Source of the DNA: Streptomyces mirabilis
GTDB taxonomy: Bacteria > Actinomycetota > Actinomycetes > Streptomycetales > Streptomycetaceae
Reading direction: 5' to 3'
NCBI RefSeq assembly: GCF_018310535.1
Contig: NZ_CP074103.1
Location: forward strand, 1-64,000
Length of the DNA: 64,000 bases
Numbering within the stretch: position 1 is the first letter of the stretch; each line of letters opens with the position of its first letter. This document shows positions 23,969-32,211 of the stretch, piece by piece. Below the pieces are notes generated by a model. It ran no database searches. It had not been told where the DNA came from and was given only the letters and a program-made list of their open reading frames with translations. The translations under genes were made by a program, and so were the position numbers.

Positions 23969-26595
23969 TGGGTACGGGCAGCAAGTCCTCGCACGCCTCC
24001 TACGCCGTAGGGCCCACGACCGCGTCCGAGGCGGACGACGTGGTGGCGGAAGCGCCGGCGCAGCCCATGTCCGACGAGGAAGTCCAGGCCAAGGCCGACC
24101 TCCTGATGGCGATGAACCTCATGGAGGAGATCACCGACCCGCCGTTCGCCCTCGACCCCGAGGACGAAGTCCCGACGGACCCCGTCGAGCGGTACGACGC
24201 CTTCGTCGGTCAGGTCGAGCAGGCTCAGGAGGCCATCGAGAAGCTGAAGGAGGCGGGCGCTTCCGATGAGGAGATTGAGGCCCATACCAAGGCTCTGAAG
24301 GCGCAGACCCTCGCCTACCTGAACTCGCTCGACGAGGACGACCTGCGCGAGATTGCCGAGGCCAAAGGCTTCGAACACCCGGCGCTGGTGGGTTTGTCCG
24401 GCAAGGGCCAGCACCCGTTGGTTCACTGGCTCGACCCCGCGTACCCGGGCGACATCCCGTCCAAGGCGAAGATCCAGGCCGCCGCTCTCAACCGGTACAA
24501 CGAGCTGCTCGCCGGCAAGACGGTCGGCGGAATGACGCTGGCTGACCTGCACGAGCTCGAGGGAACCGAGCCGCCCCTCAGCGGCGGCGCCTGGAAGGCC
24601 ACGCCGGACGAGGTCGCGGCTTCCGCCCAGGCGGTGACCGCGTCGATCGATGCCTGGAACGAGGCGAAGAAGAGCTACGGGCCGCAGTCTCAGGAGCAGA
24701 GGGCTGAGGCCCTGCAGGCGATGCTGGCGGCCGAGCAGAAGGTGGCGTCGGCCGACTGTCCTGAGCTCGGCGAGGACCTGGCCAAGGCCAAGGCCGAGGC
24801 CAAGTTGGCGGTCGACGAGGCTCTCCAACACGCGTACCTGCCGCCGAAGGACCTCCAGCCTCTCGTGCAGCAGGCTCTCGCTTCGGGGCAACTGAGCGAG
24901 ACCGAGGCGATGCACCTCGGTAGTCACGGGCTCGTGGCATTGATGCGGCCGAACACACCCGAAAGCCAGGTGGAGACGCTCAAGGCCCTGGCGGCCAAGA
25001 GGCAGGAGCAGCTGGCGGACCTCGACGCCGGCTACGCCGCCCACGTTGCGATGGCCCCCGGAGGCGACCAGCCGCTGAACCTGCCGTCGGCGGGCGACCC
25101 GGGCGCGCCGCAGGCGATCGCCGAGTGGGCGAAGAATGCCGGCGATGTCCGGAACATGCAGACGGACGTGAACAACTGGTACTCCCAAACCCAGCAAGGC
25201 GGCGCCAGCGACACCCCGTATGCCGAGCACCCGGCCCTCGGGCCGGGGAAGTATCTCCAGCCCAACGAGATCACCAGCGACTTCAAGGCGTGGGCCGCGA
25301 AGCAGAAGCTCGCCGACCTGCGCACCGTCGCGGCCGAGCTGGGGATGGACAACAACGGCAAGGCCACGCGGGCCCAGGTCCAGAACTACATCGCCGCGAG
25401 CTTCAACAAGAAGTACGACCAGCAGGCCATCAAGGACAAGGTCAACGCGGACGTCGCGAAGAAGGAAGCGGCCAAGACCGCCAAGTCGGCAGCCGCCGTG
25501 GCACCTTCGGCGAAGCCCGATGGGGGTCTGGCCTCGGATGAGGCGGTCCAGGCCGTGGCGAGCAAGCTGCCGAAGAACGGCGCGACCGCCACGCCCAAGC
25601 CGGCCGCGAACGCAGCGAAGCCGGCGAAGGCGCCGAAGCCGGGGTCGTTCAACGCGAACATCCAGGCGCTGATGGCCGAGGTGCAGCAGGCGAAGGCGAC
25701 CAGTCAGGACGTCCCGGCCTACGTCGATCCCAAGGAGGTCGCCGGCTGGTCCTTCGGCGCGGGTACCAAGGTGTCGAATCTCGGCGGGACGTACGCCAAG
25801 ACCGTCCATGCTGGCCCGGACGGCTCGCAGTGGATGTTCAAGGCCGACCACAACCACGGCGGTGCCCTGGGCCACACCGAGGCCGCCGCGTCCCAAGTCC
25901 TGTCGCTGGGCGGCGTGCCGGCAGTGCCGGTGTACCACCACAAGAAGGCCGACGGCACGGCCGGTTCCATCCAGCCGCTGCTCAAGGACGCCAAGCCGTT
26001 CACGTCCAGCCCGAGCCAGTGGACGCAGTCCCAGGTCGACGCGATCGTCCGGTCGCACGTGGGCTCCTGGTTCGTCGGCGAGCACGACGGTCACCAGGAC
26101 AACTGGCTGGCCACGCCCTCGGGCGGCCTCGTGCAGATCGATCGCGGGCAGGCCTTCAAGCACTACGGCCTGGACAAGCTGTCGGTCGACTACGCCCCCA
26201 GCGGCGGAGGCGGCTTCACCCCGATCCACCAGAAGCTCTACCAAGCAGCCCTGGGAGGCGGCTTGGCCAAGGGCGTCAAGATCAGTCCTGCCGCCGCACA
26301 CCCGGTGATCAAGAAGTTCGAGTCCATGCCGGATGCACAGCTGCGCTCGATCCTGCACTCCACCGCGCACGAGGGCGTCAAGGCCGGCGTGGCGTGGGTG
26401 CCGCAGATGCGCAGCAAGGCGGCCAAGGCGCTGAAAGTCCCGCAGTCCCAGGTCACGCACGCCCAGATCGCCACGGCGTTCCTGGACCACGCAGTCGAGA
26501 GGAAGAACAACTTGCGTCAGAACTTCGCCGACTTCTTCGTCAAGCAGATGGGTCTGCCTTCCGGCGCCTCCCTCAAGCACGGCGGTGGTAGCTGA
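23968..26595 (+). CDS. Large protein with MGTGSKSSH N-terminus and kinase-like C-terminus
   Basis: This 875-residue protein starts MGTGSKSSHASYAV, nearly the same as the next gene product. The middle is acidic, Ala/Lys-rich and helical. The C-terminal third shows a kinase-like pattern: a glycine-rich SNLGGTYAKTV, WMFK (about residue 623), GHTEAAA (about 634), GEHDGHQDNW (about 703) and IDRGQAF (about 724). The spacing recalls HipA/PI4-kinase-like atypical kinases. Similar proteins occur in phages and actinobacterial plasmids. A role as an effector carried with the transferring DNA, or as a signalling kinase, is speculation. Confidence 0.6.
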   Translation: MGTGSKSSHASYAVGPTTASEADDVVAEAPAQPMSDEEVQAKADLLMAMNLMEEITDPPFALDPEDEVPTDPVERYDAFVGQVEQAQEAIEKLKEAGASDEEIEAHTKALKAQTLAYLNSLDEDDLREIAEAKGFEHPALVGLSGKGQHPLVHWLDPAYPGDIPSKAKIQAAALNRYNELLAGKTVGGMTLADLHELEGTEPPLSGGAWKATPDEVAASAQAVTASIDAWNEAKKSYGPQSQEQRAEALQAMLAAEQKVASADCPELGEDLAKAKAEAKLAVDEALQHAYLPPKDLQPLVQQALASGQLSETEAMHLGSHGLVALMRPNTPESQVETLKALAAKRQEQLADLDAGYAAHVAMAPGGDQPLNLPSAGDPGAPQAIAEWAKNAGDVRNMQTDVNNWYSQTQQGGASDTPYAEHPALGPGKYLQPNEITSDFKAWAAKQKLADLRTVAAELGMDNNGKATRAQVQNYIAASFNKKYDQQAIKDKVNADVAKKEAAKTAKSAAAVAPSAKPDGGLASDEAVQAVASKLPKNGATATPKPAANAAKPAKAPKPGSFNANIQALMAEVQQAKATSQDVPAYVDPKEVAGWSFGAGTKVSNLGGTYAKTVHAGPDGSQWMFKADHNHGGALGHTEAAASQVLSLGGVPAVPVYHHKKADGTAGSIQPLLKDAKPFTSSPSQWTQSQVDAIVRSHVGSWFVGEHDGHQDNWLATPSGGLVQIDRGQAFKHYGLDKLSVDYAPSGGGGFTPIHQKLYQAALGGGLAKGVKISPAAAHPVIKKFESMPDAQLRSILHSTAHEGVKAGVAWVPQMRSKAAKALKVPQSQVTHAQIATAFLDHAVERKNNLRQNFADFFVKQMGLPSGASLKHGGGS

Positions 26596-28859
26596 TGGGA
26601 ACCGGATCCAAGTCGAGCCACCAGAGCTACGCGGTCAGCCCAACCGCGCTCGCCGAGGCACCCACAGCGCCGCCGGACATCACCGGAGCGCCGGATGCGG
26701 CCGAGGGGACCGACCTCACGGGCGCGGCCGCGGGAGGCACGGGCATCCCCGAGCTCGAGGAGCTGGAGCTATCTCAGCTGCTTGCCGAACCTGCTCCCCC
26801 TGCGGAAGCTCCCGCTGCCGAGGACGCTTCGGCGGAGCTCGACGCGCTGCTGGGCGCCGAACCCGCACCTGAGCCTGACGTGTCCGCTACCGGACCCGAG
26901 GAGGAACTCCAGGAGGCTTCGACCGAGCCCGAGGGCCTCGCGGCCGAGGGGGAGCTGCAGGGCAGTGGTGAGGAGGCGCCGGCGGAGGAGGCTGGACTGC
27001 TCCACGCCGACGACATCGAGGAGGTCCAGGAGGAAGAGGAGACGGACCCGCCGCTGACGCCGGTGCCGGCCGCGCCCCCCGTCGGCGAGCCGACCGGCAC
27101 GCCGCTCCTCGTGGGCGGGGACGACTTCATCAACTCCGAAGCCACCCTGGTCGCCTACGACTCGCCGGACGGCCCGCGGGAGGTGCTGCTCACGCACATA
27201 TCCGAGGAGGCCGAGGAGAAGCTCCTCGACGCGCTGAGCATCCCGGGCACCCACATGGAGGAGATCCAGGTCGAGGAGGAGGTCAAGGAGCGCCTCGACC
27301 TCGACAAGGAGAAGAAGCTGGCCGAGCTGACCAAGACCGCGATCAGCTCGGTGCAGCACAAGCTGAAGACCGGATCCGAGATGTCGGACGCGTCGATCGC
27401 CAAGCACCAGGCGGCCGTCGACGCGGTCTCCGCCGTCCTGAGCGACCCGTCGATCAGCGACGACGAGAAGGCCATGGCCCAGCACTACATGGACCAGCTG
27501 AACGTCGTGAAGGACAAGATCGACAACGGCGGGTCGGTCATGCCGTGGATGGATGCCTACGAGGTGACCGAGACCAAGATGGTCACCAAGCAGATACCGG
27601 TGCCCAACGGGGATCCGGAGCCCGGCACGCTCGCCGCGACGGTCCGCAAGGCCAGCCGGATCAAGGCGTCCCTCGACCCGGAGACGGGCCAGTCGTCCTG
27701 GGACGGCGTCACCCGCAGCTCCGCCAACGGCACCGAGTACGAGATCGACATGGGTGACGGCTGGACCGCCGTCTACCGCCCGTACAAGGACAACGACCCG
27801 AAGCACACGGAGTTCTCGCTGCGCGGGCAGCTCGAAGTCCACGCCCCGGCCGGCGCCGGCCACGGCAAGGACCTCGTGGAGCGCCTGGAGCAACTCCACC
27901 TGATGAACAAGCCGATGACCGCGGCCGAGGGTGAGTGGACGTACCTGTCGAACAACATCCAGGCGCAGGGGCTCGGTGGGGCCGCCGGCATGCAGGCGGC
28001 CATGGACACGGCTCAGGGACTTCAGGACCTTCAGGTTCAGGAGATCGTGCACCAGCGGATGGAGACCCTCATGGGCCTCGACAGCGGGGCCCTGCAGACT
28101 GCAATGAAGCGGATCCAGTTGGAGGCCGCCCACAAGGTGCTGCCGATGAAGGTTGAGGTCGTCCGGGACGCCGTGGCCAAGGCCTCCGGATTCTCGGACG
28201 GGGCCGCACTGGCGGCCAGCCCGGGCTACGAGCCGACACCGTCGACCTCCGGCAAGTGGCTGACGTGGTCTCGCTTCGACGTGACCGGGAAGCAGGCCGA
28301 GATCCAGGGGGCGTTCAAGGGGAGGTCCCTGACCCACGGGCTCCACGGCGGTGCGCTCGCCAGTCTCCTGGGAACCGGCGTACTGGCCTCCACGGAGAAG
28401 CGGGCCGTCATGGGCATCGGCGGCGGACTCGGCATGAGCGAGCAGGCCGACAAGATGACCGGCGGCGCCAACAGCGTGTTCCTGCGGGTCAAGAAGACTC
28501 CCAGCCAGCCGAGCGGCGGCATGCTGATCTGGGACGACCCGAGCGTGCTGATGCGACGCAGTGACTACTACGCCTACAACGGCGACCACTTCGGCGCCAT
28601 CAACCCTGCGCACCACAACTACAACGAGAGCGCGATCACCCGCGACCCGATGAAGATCGCGAAATTCTCCGCCGCCGGCAACGAGGTCATGTTCAGGAAC
28701 GGGCTCGACCTGTTCGGAGCGGAGGCGCCCAGCCGGATCGTGTGCCACACCGCCGCAGAGCGCACCACCATCCTCGCTTCCCTCGCCTCACGTGGCATCA
28801 CCCACATGGGCGGGAAGGCCGTTGAGGATGTCCTGTGCACGACCGACGACTACAGCTGA
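26595..28859 (+). CDS. Second large protein with MGTGSKSSH N-terminus
   Basis: The 754-residue protein overlaps the previous stop by one base and starts MGTGSKSSHQSYAV. A very acidic region (residues about 20-180) follows. The C-terminal 150 residues (GGANSVFLRVK ... GNEVMFRNGLDLF ... LASRGITHMGGKAVEDVL) resemble a domain I associate with phage structural or head-associated proteins, whose function is unknown to me. Apart from the shared first fourteen residues it does not resemble its neighbour. The shared start suggests a common sorting or binding signal. Confidence 0.55.
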   Translation: MGTGSKSSHQSYAVSPTALAEAPTAPPDITGAPDAAEGTDLTGAAAGGTGIPELEELELSQLLAEPAPPAEAPAAEDASAELDALLGAEPAPEPDVSATGPEEELQEASTEPEGLAAEGELQGSGEEAPAEEAGLLHADDIEEVQEEEETDPPLTPVPAAPPVGEPTGTPLLVGGDDFINSEATLVAYDSPDGPREVLLTHISEEAEEKLLDALSIPGTHMEEIQVEEEVKERLDLDKEKKLAELTKTAISSVQHKLKTGSEMSDASIAKHQAAVDAVSAVLSDPSISDDEKAMAQHYMDQLNVVKDKIDNGGSVMPWMDAYEVTETKMVTKQIPVPNGDPEPGTLAATVRKASRIKASLDPETGQSSWDGVTRSSANGTEYEIDMGDGWTAVYRPYKDNDPKHTEFSLRGQLEVHAPAGAGHGKDLVERLEQLHLMNKPMTAAEGEWTYLSNNIQAQGLGGAAGMQAAMDTAQGLQDLQVQEIVHQRMETLMGLDSGALQTAMKRIQLEAAHKVLPMKVEVVRDAVAKASGFSDGAALAASPGYEPTPSTSGKWLTWSRFDVTGKQAEIQGAFKGRSLTHGLHGGALASLLGTGVLASTEKRAVMGIGGGLGMSEQADKMTGGANSVFLRVKKTPSQPSGGMLIWDDPSVLMRRSDYYAYNGDHFGAINPAHHNYNESAITRDPMKIAKFSAAGNEVMFRNGLDLFGAEAPSRIVCHTAAERTTILASLASRGITHMGGKAVEDVLCTTDDYS

Positions 28860-28873
28860 CAAGGAGCGATCGA

Positions 28874-29338
28874 ATGACACAGCAGTGGCGACAGCGATTC
28901 TCGGACCTGGTCGCGGGCAACCACAGCCCCACGGGCGACCCAGTGGACGCCGGCGCGCGCCTGATCGTGTGGGACCCGGACGGGACGGAGGTCTTCCGCG
29001 CCGCCCTCGCCCGGCACCACCGGGTCGAGGACGAGGATGAGCCAGAGCAGGTTCTGTGGATCCGGCCGCTGGTCGGCGGCGAGGACAACGGCAGCGGCTA
29101 CCTGTTCAATCTCAACGCCACCCGCCGGCGCTCCCTGACCTGCGCTCGCGGCACCCTTGTCGACGACGGGGTGGAGATAGACCTGACCAGTGGGCAGCGA
29201 GCACGCATCGAGCCGGCCGACGGCCCCGAGCTGGAGCAGCTGATCCACTGGGACGACTTCACCAACCGGCTCACCCCCGACGAGGACGCCGCGCTCAAGC
29301 GCCTGGACGCCGACTCATGGCACGGACGGTACGCATGA
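28874..29338 (+). CDS. Hypothetical acidic protein
   Basis: The protein has 154 residues from an ATG preceded by AAGGAG. It is acidic (RVEDEDEPEQV), beta-rich in appearance and has one Cys. It is the last gene of the operon driven by promoter copy D and may be a partner of the large proteins. I recognise no family. Confidence 0.6.
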   Translation: MTQQWRQRFSDLVAGNHSPTGDPVDAGARLIVWDPDGTEVFRAALARHHRVEDEDEPEQVLWIRPLVGGEDNGSGYLFNLNATRRRSLTCARGTLVDDGVEIDLTSGQRARIEPADGPELEQLIHWDDFTNRLTPDEDAALKRLDADSWHGRYA

Positions 29339-29388
29339 GGGTCCCAGCGCCGGCACCGAAGAGGCGGCGAGAGGGCGTGTTGGCATGA

Positions 29389-29402
29389 TGGCCTCGAGGC
29401 CA
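29389..29402. promoter_or_regulatory. 14-bp perfect palindrome
   Basis: TGGCCTCGAGGCCA lies about 100 bases before the metallopeptidase-like gene. It is perfectly self-complementary and could be an operator. It is a single copy, so the assignment is weak. Confidence 0.25.
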
Positions 29403-29500
29403 CGACGGCCACGCAGAGGAACCGCGAGGTCTCGCTGCGCCGGCCGCATGCCGAACAGCATCGACGCAAGATCCAGACCGCGCCCGAGAGGAGGAAGCAC

Positions 29501-29929
29501 ATGGCAGATCGAGCCCACCCGGTAACGGAGCAGCGGCACGCCGAACTGCGGAGCCCGCTGCCGGAGGACGAGCGGAACCTGCCTGTCGACGTGCATTGGC
29601 TTCGCCGGCGAGCGAAGAAGTTCGCCTCCGTCTCGCAGCGAGACTTCCACCTCGTCCTGGACCTCGCGGCGTACGCGTCGATCAGCGGCATGCCGTTCCT
29701 CTCGCACTACGCAGCCCAGGTGTATCTGGGCCCGAAGAGCGCGCGGCTGAAGGTGCCGTTGATGGCCGTCAACCTCCAGCTGGTGACGACGCGCGAGGAA
29801 GCGGACCGCGCGCTGGCTCACGAGACTATGCACCTGGTCGTTCCGTCGTACGGTCACAAGGCAGCCGCGTTCGCCCGGGCCCAGCTCCTGCTCGACCAGG
29901 TCGGACAGCTCACCGCCGCGCCGGCGTAG
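29501..29929 (+). CDS. Zincin-like metallopeptidase-fold protein
   Basis: The 142-residue protein contains HETMHLVVPSYGHKAAAF near its C-terminus (about residues 107-124). This is an HExxH zinc motif followed by a third histidine, as in SprT-like and other minimal zinc peptidases. The ribosome site GAGGAGG is strong. A small soluble protease could help in DNA-protein crosslink removal or in anti-restriction during plasmid entry, but the substrate cannot be read from the sequence. Confidence 0.55.
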   Translation: MADRAHPVTEQRHAELRSPLPEDERNLPVDVHWLRRRAKKFASVSQRDFHLVLDLAAYASISGMPFLSHYAAQVYLGPKSARLKVPLMAVNLQLVTTREEADRALAHETMHLVVPSYGHKAAAFARAQLLLDQVGQLTAAPA

Positions 29930-30005
29930 TCCGGCGTCCACCGGCCGGCCGCGCTGCTGCTCTCCCAGGGGCAGCAGCTGGTCGGCCGTCACTTCAAGCG
30001 ATGCG

Positions 30006-30034
30006 TTGTGTATTCCTCTTTCAATATGTATCGT
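30006..30034 (+). promoter_or_regulatory. Accessory promoter family, copy 1
   Basis: TTGTGT (30006-30011), a 17-bp spacer and TATCGT (30029-30034) form an AT-rich promoter in GC-rich DNA. The spacer (ATTCCTCTTTCAATATG) shares ATT and TTTCA with six other copies. The gene at 30160 follows. Confidence 0.75.
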
Positions 30035-30159
30035 GGTGTGTGTCGGACGGGGAAGACCTCGCCGGCCGGAGCCGCAGTTCGCGGCCATCGACTCCAGCCC
30101 TGGTGACCCTGACACGCGCCAGCGTGCCGATCACGGGCCTGACCCTTCTCGGAGACCCC

Positions 30160-30666
30160 ATGCCGAGCACCATGAAGAAGCCCTTCAACTACGTCGAGAA
30201 CGCAGCCGTTACGGCCGCGGTGAAGCGCGCCCGGACCGGCCAGCCCGCTCAGATCGGCCCGGACCCGGCCCTCCACAGTCAGGACGCCGAACTGCACTGG
30301 GTGGAGGCGGTGCTGCGCCACCGCCTCTCGCTGCGCTCCCTCAACCGCCCGGTCAGCATCCGTGCCAAGGACGACGACATCCATCCGCTCGTCGCGGACG
30401 GCCAGCACTTCCCCGCGGTGGCGCTGTCCATCCCCTTCGCGGACAGGACGCTGACCTTCCTCGCGAGCTACGACGACCGCCGCCGCCTCGTCTTCGACCT
30501 CCTCGCCCCGTGCGAGCGGTGCGGCGCGCCGGTTCCCGCCGAGGAAATCAACTCCCTTGAGGACCTGGGCGACTACCTCCTCCAGGCCCGCGACACGCTC
30601 GGGGGATCCCCCCGCCTCCGTACCTCCCCCGCGCACGCCGCGGGCTGCCTCGCACGCGGCGACTGA
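30160..30666 (+). CDS. Hypothetical protein with zinc-binding-like motif
   Basis: The protein has 168 residues from an ATG behind GGAGACC. It includes a CxxC pair (CERCGAPV) and a later isolated Cys near a His in the C-terminal part, possibly a metal site. The N-terminal part is basic and helical. The gene is alone between an accessory promoter and a strong hairpin. I recognise no family. Confidence 0.55.
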   Translation: MPSTMKKPFNYVENAAVTAAVKRARTGQPAQIGPDPALHSQDAELHWVEAVLRHRLSLRSLNRPVSIRAKDDDIHPLVADGQHFPAVALSIPFADRTLTFLASYDDRRRLVFDLLAPCERCGAPVPAEEINSLEDLGDYLLQARDTLGGSPRLRTSPAHAAGCLARGD

Positions 30667-30688
30667 TCACGCTCCCCCCTTGCCCACT

Positions 30689-30719
30689 GGCGCCCCCGGC
30701 TGATGCAGCCGGGGGCGCC
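30689..30719 (+). terminator. Terminator hairpin
   Basis: GGCGCCCCCGGCT and AGCCGGGGGCGCC form a perfect 13-bp stem with a 5-base loop, 23 bases after the preceding stop. It argues against the in-frame ATG at 30703 as the start of the next gene. Confidence 0.8.
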
Positions 30720-30741
30720 CTGCATGAAGCGACACCTCACC

Positions 30742-31197
30742 ATGACGACAGCAATACCCGGCCCCTCCGCCGCCAAAGAACCTGTGCAGCACGAGCCGGA
30801 CCCCCAGCCCACCCCTGACGCACACGGCCCCTTCGGCCGGGTCGTCGACGTCCGCAAAGACGCCCCGACTTCGGCGTCACCGGCGTGGGTGACGTGGCTG
30901 CTGTTCATGGTCCCGCTGTGCATCGCCGAGTTCCGGGACCTCCCGGAGTTCGAGATTGCGCGCGTCTCGGCGCGAGCCGCCGACCTGATCGCCAGCCACG
31001 GCGACGACGCGCAGTACGGCGGCCACCACCAGCGCAGTGCGCGCACCGCCATCGCCAAAGGACTCGCCGTGCTCGCGAGAGCCGACGGCGGCGTGACCGC
31101 GCTGGGAATCCACGCGTGCGTCCGCCCCCATGTCGGCTGCCCCGGCATTTCACCCACCCACTCCTCCCCTTCGAAGCACGAGGAACGAGATGTCTGA
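30742..31197 (+). CDS. Hypothetical protein
   Basis: The protein has about 151 residues from this ATG; ATGs at 30703 and 30724 share the frame, but the first lies inside the terminator hairpin. It has a short hydrophobic stretch (AWVTWLLFMVPLCIAEF) in the middle, then an Ala-rich helix and two cysteines near the end. It overlaps the gp88-like gene by eight bases. No family is recognised, and the start is uncertain. Confidence 0.5.
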   Translation: MTTAIPGPSAAKEPVQHEPDPQPTPDAHGPFGRVVDVRKDAPTSASPAWVTWLLFMVPLCIAEFRDLPEFEIARVSARAADLIASHGDDAQYGGHHQRSARTAIAKGLAVLARADGGVTALGIHACVRPHVGCPGISPTHSSPSKHEERDV

Positions 31198-31960
31198 GAA
31201 CAACACGACCGGCAGCACCAAGCCCAAGCGGCTCCTCACCCAGAACTCGGACCTGAGGAGGATCGGCGTATTCAACTGGACGCTTCCGGCTTTTGTGATC
31301 GAAATGCCTGACGGCAGTCATTTCAACGTCTGCCCCCAGGCGGGCGTGTGCGCCCAGTTGTGCTACGCCCGGGTCGGCACGTACCGGTTCAAGAATGTCC
31401 GCGCAGCTCACATTCGAAATCTTCTCCTCTGCCGGGACGCCCCTGAAGAGTTCGAGAGGCGAATGACGGAAGAACTCAGCCATAAGCGATACGCCGGAAA
31501 ATGGATTCGCTTGCATGATTCAGGCGAGTTCTTTTCCGATGAATACCTCCTCACCTGGACGCGCATCATGAGGAATTCGCCGGGAGTTCGTTTTTACTGC
31601 TACACCAAGGAAATCAGCCGCTTTCGTCGGCTGGTTGTGGACGATGCACCCGAAAATTTCCTCTGGTGCTGGAGCCTGGGCGGGAAGGAGGATCACCTCA
31701 TCGACCTGAAGACCGAGCGGCACGCGGATGTTTTCCCGACCGTGGAGGCGCTGATCGCCGCCGACTACACCGACCAGACCGAATCCGACCTCCTTTCCGT
31801 TCTCAGCGAGTCCCCTCTTGTGGGAATCCCGGCCAATCGGATCCCGCACCTTCTCAAGAAGCAAGGGCAGGAGACATTCGGCAGCCTTCAGCGGGCGCGC
31901 GACAAGAAGCTCCGCGCGAAGAACTCGGGCACGGACCAGGACTTTGCCCTCGCGCACTGA
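31190..31960 (+). CDS. gp88-like phage/plasmid protein
   Basis: This 256-residue protein contains HFNVCPQAGVCAQLCYAR, RLHDSGEFFSDEYLLTW and FYCYTKE. These are hallmarks of the gene-product-88 family common in actinophages and plasmids, which appears radical-SAM-like but has no established function. Three cysteines near the start (C-x5-C-x3-C) could bind metal. The ribosome site AGGAACGAG is weak and the start overlaps the previous gene. The codons are visibly richer in A/T than in neighbours (for example 31490-31660), suggesting transfer from another genome. Confidence 0.7.
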   Translation: MSENNTTGSTKPKRLLTQNSDLRRIGVFNWTLPAFVIEMPDGSHFNVCPQAGVCAQLCYARVGTYRFKNVRAAHIRNLLLCRDAPEEFERRMTEELSHKRYAGKWIRLHDSGEFFSDEYLLTWTRIMRNSPGVRFYCYTKEISRFRRLVVDDAPENFLWCWSLGGKEDHLIDLKTERHADVFPTVEALIAADYTDQTESDLLSVLSESPLVGIPANRIPHLLKKQGQETFGSLQRARDKKLRAKNSGTDQDFALAH

Positions 31961-31968
31961 CCGCTCAC

Positions 31969-32024
31969 GTGGGGGTGCCTTCGGGGAGGGGCGGATCACC
32001 GCCTCTCCCCGAAGGCACCCCCAC
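31969..32024. terminator. Very strong bidirectional terminator
   Basis: A 26-base arm starting GTGGGGGTGCCTTCGG pairs almost perfectly with its mirror ending CACCCCCAC around a 4-base loop. It directly follows the gp88-like gene and precedes accessory promoter copy 2, so it insulates the two units. Confidence 0.85.
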
Positions 32025-32035
32025 GGGCACTGACG

Positions 32036-32064
32036 TTGCCTATTAGCCAAACGTGATGTACTTT
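32036..32064 (+). promoter_or_regulatory. Accessory promoter family, diverged copy 2
   Basis: TTGCCT, a 17-bp spacer (ATTAGCCAAACGTGATG) and TACTTT keep the hexamer spacing, the ATT and part of the TGTG end, but the TTTCA block is lost. It drives the multi-HTH gene at 32212. A weaker match at a possible regulator gene could mean altered self-control. Confidence 0.55.
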
Positions 32065-32211
32065 AGCGCCTGCCCCTGCACGATCGAGGGCGCCGGCGCG
32101 GAGAGGAGCCGGCGATGCCGGTCACAGCTCAAGCTCGTTCCACCCAGGCCCCCACCCTCGGGGCTACGACTACGGCCTGCGGGTTCACTGCCGGTCCGAC
32201 AAGGAGTTTCA

